In this document: positions 50,877 through 60,038 of the stretch, piece by piece
Position numbering within the stretch: position 1 is the stretch's first letter
Layout: every line of letters begins with the position of its first letter
NCBI RefSeq assembly: GCF_009712225.1
Contig: NZ_WASP01000006.1
Coordinates: 878,826-942,825, forward strand
DNA length: 64,000 nt
DNA from: Desulfovibrio sp.
GTDB taxonomy: Bacteria > Desulfobacterota > Desulfovibrionia > Desulfovibrionales > Desulfovibrionaceae
Direction of reading: 5' to 3'
Made by a program: the position numbers and the translations under genes
The notes under the pieces: generated by a model
The model's database searches: none
Seen by the model: the letters and a program-made list of their open reading frames with translations, nothing else
Told to the model about the DNA's origin: nothing

Positions 50877-52172
50877 ATGGACTGTGATATCTTTCTTGTC
50901 GGCCTGAATCATCGCACTGCCAGCGTGGACGTGCGCGAGCGCTTTGCCCTGGTCAACCACTGCGATGAAGAGCATTGGGCCGTGCCATGTATTGGCGCGG
51001 TGAGTGAAAGCGTTATCCTTTCCACCTGTAACCGCGTGGAACTGCTGGCTGCGGGCAACGGCGACGTTGCCGGGCAGGTGCTTGAAAACTGGGCGACGGC
51101 GCGCGGGGCCAAGGCCGATGAGCTGCGGCCCTATGTGTACGTGCACAAAAATCTTGAAGCCGTGCGTCACCTGTTTTCGGTGGCGTCCAGCCTGGATTCC
51201 ATGGTGCTGGGCGAACCGCAGATTCTGGGCCAGCTCAAAAGCGCCTACCGCAAGGCGGTTCAGTGTCATGCCACGGGCGTTATCCTTAACAGGCTGATTC
51301 ACAAGGCTTTTTCTGTAGCCAAGCGCGTACGCACCGAAACAGCCGTGGCCTCGAGCGCGGTTTCCATCAGTTATGCAGCAGTGGAGCTCGCCAAGCGCAT
51401 TTTTGGCGACATGAAAAGCCACAAGGCCATGCTGGTGGGCGCTGGCGAAATGGCCGAGCTGGCCGCCATGCACCTGCTGCAATCGGGCATTGATGAAATT
51501 CTGGTGGCCAACCGCACGCTGGCACGCGGGCAGGAGCTGGCGCAGCAGTTCAAAGGCCGCGCCATTGCCTTTGAAGACATGGCCGAGCACCTCACCGAGG
51601 TGGACATCATCATCACCTCCACCGGTTCGCAGGAGCCCATCATCCGCGCGCGCGACATACGCGCCGTGCTCAAAGCCCGCAAAAACCGCCCCATGTTCTT
51701 TATTGACATTGCCGTACCGCGCGACATCGACCCCGATGTCAACGGCCTCGACAACGTCTATCTGTACGACATCGACGACCTCAAGGAAGTGGTGGAAGAA
51801 AACCTTGCCACCCGCCGCGACGAGGCCGCCAAGGCCGCAGATATCGTAAACGAGGAAGTGCTGCTTTTCTCGCGCTGGCTCTCAAGCCTTGATGTACAAC
51901 CCACCATTGTTGACCTTATCCAGCGCGGCGAACGCATGGGACAGGAAGAACTGGCCAAGACCCTCAAAAGGCTTGGCCCGGTGAACGACGAAACCCGCGA
52001 TGCGCTTGAAGCGCTGGTGGGCTCGCTGGTGCGCAAGTTCAACCACGACCCCATCATGTTTCTGAAACGCGGCAGCATGTCCCAGGAGGGCAACGGCCCT
52101 CGCATAAGCATAACGCGCCGTATTTTCAATCTGGATAAAACTGGCTGTCCCTATTCCTCGGAGGAGAACTGA
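50877..52172 (+). CDS. hemA: Glutamyl-tRNA reductase HemA
   Basis: This 431-residue enzyme has the N-terminal catalytic domain GLNHRTASVDVRERFAL, the nucleophilic cysteine in STCNRVEL (Cys near 50) and LDSMVLGEPQILGQLK. The NADPH domain has AMLVGAGEMAELAA, and ITSTGSQEPII and FIDIAVPRDIDP follow. The C-terminal dimerisation helix has FLKRGSM. It commits glutamate to tetrapyrrole synthesis. The gene lies 13 bases after the HemX-like gene and its stop overlaps the next start. The position next to precorrin-2 dehydrogenase suits high siroheme and haem demand. Confidence 0.97.
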   Translation: MDCDIFLVGLNHRTASVDVRERFALVNHCDEEHWAVPCIGAVSESVILSTCNRVELLAAGNGDVAGQVLENWATARGAKADELRPYVYVHKNLEAVRHLFSVASSLDSMVLGEPQILGQLKSAYRKAVQCHATGVILNRLIHKAFSVAKRVRTETAVASSAVSISYAAVELAKRIFGDMKSHKAMLVGAGEMAELAAMHLLQSGIDEILVANRTLARGQELAQQFKGRAIAFEDMAEHLTEVDIIITSTGSQEPIIRARDIRAVLKARKNRPMFFIDIAVPRDIDPDVNGLDNVYLYDIDDLKEVVEENLATRRDEAAKAADIVNEEVLLFSRWLSSLDVQPTIVDLIQRGERMGQEELAKTLKRLGPVNDETRDALEALVGSLVRKFNHDPIMFLKRGSMSQEGNGPRISITRRIFNLDKTGCPYSSEEN

Positions 52173-52510
52173 TGCGCTGGTACGGAATTGACGACATTAC
52201 CGAAGAAGATACCGCAAAACTGGTTGCCACGCTCACCGAGATGGAGCTGACATCGGGCATGGACGGCCTTTTCTGGCTGCCTGTTCCCGCCGAGATGCTC
52301 TCGCCCGTGCAGCAGGAACATGTGGAAAGCTGCGGTCCCCACGTTATGGGGCTGGAAATTGAAGAAAATTTTGTGCGCCTCGAACTGCTGGTGCGTGCCC
52401 GTGGCCGCATGCGTTGCGAATGCGTACACTACGCCTCGCCCGAACTGCGCGACCGCATGATCGTTTGGCTTGAAAATCTGCTGGCCGAGCTGGGCATCAA
52501 CCCGGCCTAG
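52172..52510 (+). CDS. Small acidic protein of unknown function, coupled to hemA
   Basis: A 112-residue, acidic protein with no membrane segment. It has four or five short beta strands and helices (MRWYGIDDITEEDTAKLV, FWLPVPAEMLSPVQQEH, NFVRLELLVRARGRMRCEC). Two clustered cysteines (MRCECVHYA) and one upstream (VESCGPHV) could bind metal. No family is recognised. It starts inside the hemA stop (TGATG), with GGAGGAG upstream. That coupling suggests a role in tetrapyrrole regulation or HemA stability, which is inference only. Confidence 0.7.
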   Translation: MRWYGIDDITEEDTAKLVATLTEMELTSGMDGLFWLPVPAEMLSPVQQEHVESCGPHVMGLEIEENFVRLELLVRARGRMRCECVHYASPELRDRMIVWLENLLAELGINPA

Positions 52511-52657
52511 GCACTGATAGTAAATATTTCTATGGCCTTGGGGCGATGCGCAACGCCAAAACCCCAGGGCCGTTTTCAACTGCCCTTTCCTGTTTCCACA
52601 ATCTCCAGTTTTTCCGGGTCCATCTTTTGCCCACACCTTCGCTGCCACAGACATGCC

Positions 52658-53764
52658 ATGATGGAATCACCGCCTACGCTGCAAACCCTCCCGCCCGCTG
52701 CGGCCCATCTTTGCCTTGAGGTTGAGCGATTCTGCCTTTTGCGGCTGGGTCTCGCGCGTGGTTCACATCTGTTATTGGCGCTCTCTGGCGGAGCTGATTC
52801 CACCGCGCTGGTCCTTGTGCTGCATCTGCTGGCCCCACGCCTTGGGCTGACACTGCACGCCCTGAGCGTTGATCACGGCCTGCGGGAAGAATCCGCGCAA
52901 GAAGCTGAATTTGTACTGCAACTATGCAATATGTTGGGCATTGGCTGTACTGTGCGACAGGCCGATGTGCACGGACTGGCGACCAGCGACAGGATTGGCA
53001 TTGAAGATGCGGCCCGCAAACTGCGCTATGCCATGCTGGAACATGAACGCGCTGCCGTGGGGGCCGACTTTATCGCCCTGGGGCACCATGCGGCAGACGT
53101 GAGCGAAGACGTGCTGCTACGCCTTGTGCGCGGCACAGGCTGGCCCGCCCTTGGCGGTATGGCAGCCCGCGATGATGATCGCCGTCTGCTGCGTCCCCTG
53201 CTGGCAACGGACGCGCAAGCCCTGAAAGATTTGCTGAGAGTGTGCGGCATCAGCTGGTGCGAAGATGCCAGCAACCAGAGCCGCCAGTACAAGCGTAACC
53301 GCCTGCGCCTTGATGTGCTGCCCCTGCTGCGGCAGGAGAACCCCTCGCTGGACCGCACCGTGCACGATCTGTGGCAAATGGCCCGCCTGGACGAAGATTA
53401 CTGGAATACAACACTGGATGCGGCCTTGGCAGTAACCCCTTGGCTGGAACAGCCTGTGGTCAGTGCAAGCGGCCCAAGCCTTACCCTGCCCGCCAAACTG
53501 CTGGCGGGTTTGCACCCTGCGGCCCGTTTGCGCCTGTACGTGCGGGCGGTACGGTATTTGTGCCGCTCAGTGGGGGGAAATGCTCGCGAGGATTCTGACA
53601 GTACGGGGCAACTGCGGGGTCAGGCCCGCGCCCGGACCCTGCTGGCGCTTGATGAAGCGCTTGCCAGCGGGCGGGGGAATACGCGGTTTCAGTTGCCTGG
53701 TGGGTTGGAGGCGTATTTGAAGGGTGGGAATATTGTTTTTGGGGTGCCTGCGGCGGGCAAATAA
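52658..53764 (+). CDS. tilS: tRNA(Ile)-lysidine synthetase TilS
   Basis: This 368-residue PP-loop ATPase has LALSGGADSTALVLVL at about residue 40. Next are SVDHGLREES, ALGHHAADVSEDVLLRLVRGTG, LLRPLL and DASNQSRQYKRNRLR, all classical TilS motifs. The C-terminal ~110 residues are a reduced specificity region. It converts C34 of tRNA-Ile(CAU) to lysidine so it reads AUA. The HHAADVSED segment has D where many relatives have Q, a small departure. ATG 52658 has no strong ribosome binding site; ATG 52661 is next to it. The gene ends before a GC-rich inverted repeat. Confidence 0.92.
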   Translation: MMESPPTLQTLPPAAAHLCLEVERFCLLRLGLARGSHLLLALSGGADSTALVLVLHLLAPRLGLTLHALSVDHGLREESAQEAEFVLQLCNMLGIGCTVRQADVHGLATSDRIGIEDAARKLRYAMLEHERAAVGADFIALGHHAADVSEDVLLRLVRGTGWPALGGMAARDDDRRLLRPLLATDAQALKDLLRVCGISWCEDASNQSRQYKRNRLRLDVLPLLRQENPSLDRTVHDLWQMARLDEDYWNTTLDAALAVTPWLEQPVVSASGPSLTLPAKLLAGLHPAARLRLYVRAVRYLCRSVGGNAREDSDSTGQLRGQARARTLLALDEALASGRGNTRFQLPGGLEAYLKGGNIVFGVPAAGK

Positions 53765-53800
53765 CTCAATTTTCTAGTTTGTGCTGCCCTGTGGGCACTG

Positions 53801-53900
53801 ACTTTCGCCGTCCGGCGAAGTTTGGGATGCCTGCGCGGCGCGCGGCAAGGCGGGGCCGGTTATGGGGCTTCGCCCCCGCCGCGCCGCGTAAATGCCAAAG
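53801..53900. repeat. GC-rich nested inverted repeat
   Basis: CTTTCGCC/GGCGAAG forms a small hairpin at 53802-53820. A larger imperfect palindrome follows to 53900: the arms around TTTGG-ATGC--GCGGCGC and its complement enclose GGCGGGG/CCCCGCC. It lies between convergent tilS and polA, 37 bases after the tilS stop, and may act as a bidirectional terminator or be a mobile intergenic element. Confidence 0.5.
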
Positions 53901-54065
53901 TGCGCTCTCGCTTCGGGAGTGGTTCCGCTTCAGCCAACTACAACAGAAAAATGAGATAGTCATATTTGTGCCTTGCCCTTTTTTAAACTCGCCGGAGCGG
54001 AGGCGGAGGCGATGGGATGTGTTGGGCGAATTTGCAAAATACACATTTTTCTGGCCTGACAAGGA

Positions 54066-54123
54066 AAAATCCTGTTTTTGAGCGCAGCGTACTCAAGTAC
54101 GTGAGCATCAAAAACAGGATTTT
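54066..54123. repeat. Intergenic palindrome, copy 3
   Basis: AAAATCCTGTTTTTGA pairs with TCAAAAACAGGATTTT. Inside, read on the minus strand, is TTTTGATGCTCACGTAC, TTGA, GTACGCTGCGCTCAAAA, the same core as copies 1 and 2, but the outer arms are a different sequence. It lies between convergent tilS and polA, 58 bases beyond the polA stop. Confidence 0.85.
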
Positions 54124-54181
54124 AACGCCGTCAGGCCAAGAAAGTCGGGGTTGCGAAATCAGTCCGACATGCCGCGCATGT

Positions 54182-56968
54182 TTAGTGGGCAGAGCCCCAG
54201 TCGAGGCCACTCCCCCAGTCAACGACAAGCGGCACAGACAAAGCCGCACCACCAGGCATAACCCCGCTCATAAGCGCCGCAACCCTCTCGCCCGCGGCAG
54301 CCGCAGCATCGGTGGGTACTTCCAGCAGCAGTTCGTCATGCACCTGCAAAAGCAGTCGGGCTTCCATGCGCTTCAACTCCGCATCATGGGCCACAGCCAG
54401 CATGGCAAGCTTGATGATATCTGCCGCCGAGCCCTGAATAACCGTGTTGATGGCCTGCCGCCGCGCCAGCGCATAATTTTGCCCGTTGGCGGAATGGATG
54501 TCGGGCAGCAGCCGCCGCCGCCCACCAAGGGTCGTCACATAGCCCTGCCGCTTGGCAACAGCCTCCACTTCTTCATAAAATTCTTTCAGGCCCGTGAGAC
54601 GTTCAAAATAACGGGCGATGAATTCCTTGGCCTCGTTGGAGCTGATTTTCAGCTCCTGCGCCAGCTTTTGCGCGCCCATGCCGTAGATAAGCCCAAAATT
54701 GATGGTCTTGGCATTGCGCCGCTGATCGGGGCTCACCTGATCGGGCGTCAGGTCGTATACCAGGGCCGCAGTACGGGCGTGAATGTCTTCGCCATTGCGG
54801 AAAGCCTCAATCAGGGCGGCGTCCTGCGACATATGCGCCAGCACACGCAGCTCAACCTGCGAATAGTCGGCAGAAACCAGCAGATTATCAGTCCCGGCGA
54901 TGAAGCACGAACGCATGCGCTTGCCCAGCGGCCCGCGCACGGGGATGTTCTGGAGGTTGGGATTGCTGGACGAAAGCCGCCCCGTGGCCGTGGCCTTCTG
55001 GTTGAAGGTAGTGTGGATGCGCCCGCGCGAATCCACAAGGCGCGGCAATGGATCAAGATAGGTGGAGCGCATTTTTTCCAGCTTGCGGAACTGAAGAATG
55101 CTCTCGACCACCGGGTGCTGACCTGCCAGTTTTTCCAGTGTTTCCTGACTGGTGGATGCCTGACCGCCACGGGTTTTGCGCGGCGAGGGCAGCTTGAGCG
55201 TGTTGAAAAGCATGTCACCAAGCTGCTGGGCCGAGCGGATGTTGAAGGTGGTTCCCGCTGCGGCAAAAACCTCTTGCGTAAGGCGGTCTATTTCGCCCTG
55301 CACGTCTGAGAGAAAAGCCTGAAAAGCAGCCGCATCAATGGCAACGCCACGCGCTTCCATCTGGGCAAGCACCGGGGTGAGCGGCAATTCAAGCGAACGG
55401 TAAAGCTCAAGAAGGCCGTCGGCCTCAAGACGTTGCTCCATAACAGCGGCCATGCGCAGGGCCATACCGGCAGGTCCGTTGCCGCCCTGTCCTTCGCGCA
55501 GGGGCGCACCCCAGCGCACCGCCAGCCGGGGCCAGCCGTAGTCGCTTTCTTCGGGGTTGATAAGGTAGGCGGCCAGCCCAAGATCAAAGAAAAACGGCGG
55601 CGTGGCCGCAACCGGCAGCTTGCGCCAGCAGGCAGCAGCAACAAGCAGGGCCTTGAGGTCGGCGGTCACCAGCCTGCGCGCACCGGCAAGCCAGACACAC
55701 AGGTCTTCCTGTGAGCCACCCCAGCGAAAATCATCAAGCCCTTCCACGCCCACATGCGGGGCCTTGCCCATACCGCCGGGCCAGACAACCGCAACCTCAA
55801 GCCCCGCGCAGGGGGGCAACTGATCAAGTGCGCTCACAAGGGGTGCTTCCGGCTCATCGGCCACATCCAGCAGGCTCATCTGCGGGCCGGCACCTGCTGC
55901 GGGCCGGGACTTTGATGAAGCCTTTTCGGCAGGGGCCATGAGAGAACCCTGTGCCGCGGGGCGCAGCGCACCAGAATCTGATACAGGCATGGTGGTTGTG
56001 GTGGCAGAACTGACAGCCTGCGCAGGGCCCGAGCCACCGCCAGATGCACCGCCAGTTGCACCAATGGGCGCGCTGTGCTGCAAACGGGCCAGAGTAGCCA
56101 TGTCGCGGCGCAGGGCGTGCAGTTCAAATTCGTCGGCCATGGCAGCGCACTGGGCTTCATCCAGCGGGCCAACGGTCATGTCCTCAAGGGTCAGTTCCTT
56201 GCACATGTCCAGCGAAAGAGACGTAAGCTGACGCCACAAAAACATGTTGTCGAGATGGTCGCGCAGCTTGTCCTGAATCTTGGGCCCAAGCAGGGCAAAA
56301 TGGTCGCGTATGTCTTCGAGCGAGGGGCAGATTTCAAATATCTTTTGCGCGGTCTTGGGGCCGATGCCCGGCACGCCGGGAATATTATCGCTCGTGTCAC
56401 CCACAAGAGCCTGCACGTCGGCCCACTGGTCGGGCCGCAGGCCGCTCTCTGCCGTAAAATCTGCAGCGGAGAGCAGCTTTTCTTCCTTTGAGGCGGGGTC
56501 CCACATGTACACGTTGGGGCCAAGGCACTGCTTGAGGTCTTTATCGCCGCTCACGATTATTACGGGCCGCTCGGCAGAAAACCGCGCCGCCAGCGAGGCA
56601 ATGCAGTCGTCGGCCTCGCAGCCGTCAGAAATTTCTACTGGAATGCCAAGAGCCTTGACCATGCGCACAATGGGTTCCATCTGCCGCACCAGATCTTCTG
56701 GAGTGGCGTCGCGGTTGGCCTTGTACAGCGGAAACAGGTCGTGCCTGAAATTCTTGCCCTTGCCGTCTTTTACAAACAGAAAATGTCCGGGCCTTTCATC
56801 ACGCAGAATACGCATCAGCACGCGGGTAACCACAACCAGCGCGTTGGTAGGAAAGCCGTCGGAACGCTGCATGTTCTTGTTGGCAAAAAAACCGCGATAG
56901 ATAAAGGCAGAGCCGTCCATGAGAAAGAGCGGTTCGGCAGGGAGATTGAGACGTTGTTTCAGCGACAT
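54182..56968 (-). CDS. polA: DNA polymerase I
   Basis: This 928-residue polymerase has an N-terminal 5'-3' exonuclease domain (about 1-300) with FLMDGSAFIYRGFF, DGCEADDCIASLAA, SGDKDLKQCL and GVPGIGPKTA. A Gly/Ala/Ser-rich linker spans about 300-380. The 3'-5' exonuclease-like domain (about 380-550) lacks the usual DxE and YxxxD acidic residues. The polymerase domain has motif A DYSQVELRVLAH (about 700), motif B KTINFGLIYG (about 755) and motif C QVHDELLLEVP (about 877). It fills gaps and removes RNA primers. Loss of exonuclease residues suggests no proofreading. It is a single-gene unit divergent from the lipid transporter. Confidence 0.96.
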   Translation of the reverse strand: MSLKQRLNLPAEPLFLMDGSAFIYRGFFANKNMQRSDGFPTNALVVVTRVLMRILRDERPGHFLFVKDGKGKNFRHDLFPLYKANRDATPEDLVRQMEPIVRMVKALGIPVEISDGCEADDCIASLAARFSAERPVIIVSGDKDLKQCLGPNVYMWDPASKEEKLLSAADFTAESGLRPDQWADVQALVGDTSDNIPGVPGIGPKTAQKIFEICPSLEDIRDHFALLGPKIQDKLRDHLDNMFLWRQLTSLSLDMCKELTLEDMTVGPLDEAQCAAMADEFELHALRRDMATLARLQHSAPIGATGGASGGGSGPAQAVSSATTTTMPVSDSGALRPAAQGSLMAPAEKASSKSRPAAGAGPQMSLLDVADEPEAPLVSALDQLPPCAGLEVAVVWPGGMGKAPHVGVEGLDDFRWGGSQEDLCVWLAGARRLVTADLKALLVAAACWRKLPVAATPPFFFDLGLAAYLINPEESDYGWPRLAVRWGAPLREGQGGNGPAGMALRMAAVMEQRLEADGLLELYRSLELPLTPVLAQMEARGVAIDAAAFQAFLSDVQGEIDRLTQEVFAAAGTTFNIRSAQQLGDMLFNTLKLPSPRKTRGGQASTSQETLEKLAGQHPVVESILQFRKLEKMRSTYLDPLPRLVDSRGRIHTTFNQKATATGRLSSSNPNLQNIPVRGPLGKRMRSCFIAGTDNLLVSADYSQVELRVLAHMSQDAALIEAFRNGEDIHARTAALVYDLTPDQVSPDQRRNAKTINFGLIYGMGAQKLAQELKISSNEAKEFIARYFERLTGLKEFYEEVEAVAKRQGYVTTLGGRRRLLPDIHSANGQNYALARRQAINTVIQGSAADIIKLAMLAVAHDAELKRMEARLLLQVHDELLLEVPTDAAAAAGERVAALMSGVMPGGAALSVPLVVDWGSGLDWGSAH

Positions 56969-57059
56969 GATTGCCCGGTGGTTTTCGGTTTCTGAAAGGG
57001 TGCAGGGAGGTTCGCAGGCCTGGATGCTTGCGAAGATGTAGTGCTACGCGTATAGTATA

Positions 57060-58190
57060 GTGATGGAAACAAGTCCGCAAGTGACCGTATCTGTTCAGGG
57101 GCCGCTGCTGCGCGTGAGCGTCGGCGGACGCTGGAATTTTGATGAACCTTGGCCCAGCGAGGCGGCAACCGCCCTGGCCAGCGTCGCCGACCAGCGTATC
57201 CGCGAGGTGAGCCTTGAAAGCGATAATCTGGGCCAGTGGGACAGCACCCTGCTTGTTTTTCTGGTGCAGATGGTCAAGGCGGCGCGCGCCCGCCAGCTGC
57301 CCCTGCGCACTATGCTGCCCGAGGGGCTCGAACGCCTCATCAAGCTGGCCTTTGCTGTTCCGGCCAAGGAAGGCTCGGCGCGCAGCAAGGAATCCGTTGG
57401 CTTTGTAACCAGCGTGGGCGAAAGCGTACTGGCGCTGCGGCCCAAGATTGAGGATTTTCTCAACTTTCTTGGCGAGGTTGTGCTCTCCATCTGGCGGCTG
57501 TTTCTTGGCCGGGCCAAGATGCGCCCCATGGATCTTTTTGCCGCCATGCACGAATGCGGCGTGGCTGCCCTGCCCATCATTTCGCTCACCAGCCTGCTTT
57601 TTGGCCTTATTCTCGCCTTTGTGGGAGCTGTGCAGCTTACCCAGTTTGGCGCGCAGATATACGTTGCGGGCCTTGTGGGCATAGGTATGCTGCGGGTTAT
57701 GGGAGCCATCATGGTGGGGGTTGTCATGGCGGGCCGGGTGGGTGCTGCCTACGCGGCCCTTATTGGTACAATGCAGGTGAATGAAGAGGTGGACGCCCTG
57801 TCTACCCTTGGCATTTCACCCCACGACTTTCTTGTACTGCCACGGGTGCTGGCGCTGATGGCCATGATTCCCCTGCTGACCCTGTACGCCGACCTTATGG
57901 GCATAATCGGCGGTTTTCTTGTGGGCACGGCCATGCTGAACCTCAACCCGCTTGAATACATCAACGCCACCATCCAGATGGTTCCGTTCAAGCACCTGAT
58001 TATCGGTCTGGTGTACGGCACGGTATTTGGAGCCATTGTGGCCGTGGCCGGATGCTATCAGGGCATCCGTTGCGGGCGCAGCGCCCAGGCCGTTGGGCAG
58101 GCCACCACCACGGCGGTGGTGCAGGCCATTGTGGGTATTATTGTGGCAACCGCCATAATCACTGTTATCTGCAACGTGCTGGGAGTGTAG
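57060..58190 (+). CDS. mlaE: Mla-type ABC lipid-transport permease with N-terminal STAS domain
   Basis: The 376-residue protein has an N-terminal ~105-residue STAS domain (VGGRWNFDEPWPSEAA, LESDNLGQWDSTLLVFLVQM). An MlaE permease domain follows with an elbow helix and about five membrane helices, including GMLRVMGAIMVGVVMAGRVGAAYAA, EVDALSTLGISPHDFL and LVYGTVFGAIVA. In E. coli the STAS subunit is the separate MlaB; here it is fused. It moves phospholipids across the periplasm with the MlaF/MlaD products downstream. GTG 57060 is the first start; ATG 57063 is directly next and likely equally used. Confidence 0.92.
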   Translation: MMETSPQVTVSVQGPLLRVSVGGRWNFDEPWPSEAATALASVADQRIREVSLESDNLGQWDSTLLVFLVQMVKAARARQLPLRTMLPEGLERLIKLAFAVPAKEGSARSKESVGFVTSVGESVLALRPKIEDFLNFLGEVVLSIWRLFLGRAKMRPMDLFAAMHECGVAALPIISLTSLLFGLILAFVGAVQLTQFGAQIYVAGLVGIGMLRVMGAIMVGVVMAGRVGAAYAALIGTMQVNEEVDALSTLGISPHDFLVLPRVLALMAMIPLLTLYADLMGIIGGFLVGTAMLNLNPLEYINATIQMVPFKHLIIGLVYGTVFGAIVAVAGCYQGIRCGRSAQAVGQATTTAVVQAIVGIIVATAIITVICNVLGV

Positions 58191-58191
58191 C

Positions 58192-59073
58192 ATGCCCGAC
58201 GCAGTGCAAACTTCCATCGTCCTTCCCAACGTAGGCACCCCCAATGCGGCCGCTGGCGACGATGTACGCATCAGCGTGCGCGATCTTACGGTGGCCTTTG
58301 GCTCATTCGTGCTCATGCGCAACGTGTCGTTTGACGTGCGCGTGGGCGATATTTTTATGGTCATGGGCGGTTCCGGCTGCGGCAAAAGTACCCTGCTGCG
58401 CGTGCTCATGGGCCTGAAAGAGCCACAGCAGGGGCAGATATGCTATAACGGCGAAAATTTCTGGGCAGGCACGGAAGAAAGCCGCAGCCGCATCATGCGC
58501 AACACCGGCGTGCTGTTTCAGGGCGGCGCGCTGTGGAGCTCCATGACGCTGGCAGAAAATGTGGGCCTGCCCCTGCAACAGTACACCGATCTTTCCGATG
58601 AGGAGATCAGGGAACAGGCTTCGCTCAAGCTGGCTCTGGCAGGGCTTGCCGGATTTGAGGACTACTATCCCTCGGAAATCAGCGGCGGCATGCGCAAACG
58701 CGCGGGTCTGGCGCGGGCGCTTGCCCTCGACCCCCAGATACTCTTTCTGGATGAACCCTCGGCCGGACTCGACCCCGTAAGCTCGCGCCTGCTTGACGAC
58801 CTGATACTTGAACTGCGCGACAGCCTTGGCACAACGTTTGTCATTGTTTCGCACGAATTGGCGAGCATTTTTACCATTGCCCGCAACGGCATATTTCTCG
58901 ACGCGCAAAGCAGAACCGTCACCGCCAGGGGCAACCCCAGCGAGATGGTCAAGGACCCCACCACAGACCAGAGCGCCATGCTCTTTCTGACCAGAGGCGG
59001 CAAGCGCGAAAACACTGAAGAAGGGGCCGAAGGCGCACAGGCGGCAACGTCACACAAGGAACAAAGCCGATGA
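58192..59073 (+). CDS. mlaF: Mla-type ABC ATPase
   Basis: This 293-residue ABC ATPase has Walker A GGSGCGKSTLLR, Q-loop VLFQGGALWSS (the MlaF-type Q loop), signature ISGGMRKRAGLARALA, Walker B ILFLDEPSAGLDP and VSHELAS. It pairs with the MlaE permease one base upstream. The last ~40 residues (KRENTEEGAEGAQAA) are charged and probably disordered. It energises lipid movement between membranes. The gene overlaps the MCE gene by four bases. Confidence 0.95.
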   Translation: MPDAVQTSIVLPNVGTPNAAAGDDVRISVRDLTVAFGSFVLMRNVSFDVRVGDIFMVMGGSGCGKSTLLRVLMGLKEPQQGQICYNGENFWAGTEESRSRIMRNTGVLFQGGALWSSMTLAENVGLPLQQYTDLSDEEIREQASLKLALAGLAGFEDYYPSEISGGMRKRAGLARALALDPQILFLDEPSAGLDPVSSRLLDDLILELRDSLGTTFVIVSHELASIFTIARNGIFLDAQSRTVTARGNPSEMVKDPTTDQSAMLFLTRGGKRENTEEGAEGAQAATSHKEQSR

Positions 59074-60038
59074 ACTCGCAATCATACAAGACAACTGTTG
59101 GCGCTTTTGTGCTGGGGGGCCTGGCCCTGCTGGTTCTGGGCATCATTCTGCTGGGCGGCGGCCGTCTGTTCAGCAACGACCTTGAATACGTGCTCTACTT
59201 CGATGGCTCGGTAAGCGGCCTCACCACCGGCGCACCTGTGGTGTTCAGGGGCGTGCCCATGGGCAGCGTTACCCGCATCAATCTGGTTGCCAACGCGCGC
59301 GATTCAAACGTGACAATTCCCGTTTATGTGCGCATCGACGAACGCAGCTTTGTACGCGCCAGCGGCGCGACCTCGCCCTCGGAATCTTTCCAGCAGGAAA
59401 TAATACGCCGCATGGTGCAGCGCGGCCTGCGCGCGCGCCTGCAACTGCAAAGCCTGATTACGGGCCAGTACCGCGTGGAGCTCGATTTTTACCCCGCCAC
59501 TGCGGCCAACTTCCGCTCTGCCACGCCAGACATGGAAATTCCCACCATCCCCTCGCCCATAGACACGCTGCAAAGCACGCTTTCGCAGATGCCGCTCGAG
59601 CAGATGGTCAACTCGCTGAGCGCCGTGCTGCAAAATCTGGCACTGGGCCTCAGCGACGACAAACTGGGCAAGGCGCTTACGGCATTTACCAACACCTTTG
59701 ACGAGGTCCACGGCATTCTGCACACGGGCTCCATACGCACCAATACCGAGCAGGTGCTCAAAAACCTGAGCTCTGCCAGCGCCTCGGTTGAAAAAGAACT
59801 GCCAGCCACCATGACGGCCTTCCGCGAGGGCATGCAGAGCATGGCCGTTGCCGCAGACCAGCTGCGCGCGGCCACGGCCTCCGCACAGGGCATTCTGGGG
59901 CGCGATTCGCCAACCATGAACGACCTGCGCCGTCTGCTTAAGGAAAGCACCGATGCCATGCGCTCGATGCGCGCCCTGGCCGAAACGCTTGAACGCAACC
60001 CCGAAGCCCTGCTGCGGGGCAAGCAAGGAGCACGCTGA
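59070..60038 (+). CDS. mlaD: MCE-domain lipid-binding protein (MlaD-like)
   Basis: The 322-residue protein has one N-terminal membrane helix (about 11-31, VGAFVLGGLALLVLGIILL). One MCE domain follows (about 38-125: YFDGSVSGLTTGAPVVFRGVPMG, SLITGQYRVELDFYP). The C-terminal ~190 residues are helical, longer than in E. coli MlaD, and may form a tunnel as in MCE ring proteins. It is anchored in the inner membrane and binds lipids in the periplasm. Its ATGA start overlaps the ATPase stop. Confidence 0.93.
   Translation: MNSQSYKTTVGAFVLGGLALLVLGIILLGGGRLFSNDLEYVLYFDGSVSGLTTGAPVVFRGVPMGSVTRINLVANARDSNVTIPVYVRIDERSFVRASGATSPSESFQQEIIRRMVQRGLRARLQLQSLITGQYRVELDFYPATAANFRSATPDMEIPTIPSPIDTLQSTLSQMPLEQMVNSLSAVLQNLALGLSDDKLGKALTAFTNTFDEVHGILHTGSIRTNTEQVLKNLSSASASVEKELPATMTAFREGMQSMAVAADQLRAATASAQGILGRDSPTMNDLRRLLKESTDAMRSMRALAETLERNPEALLRGKQGAR

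Noticed and set aside
54017-55309. 430-codon plus-strand frame opposite the 3' part of polA
   Set aside because: polA motifs A, B and C lie on the minus strand in the same bases.
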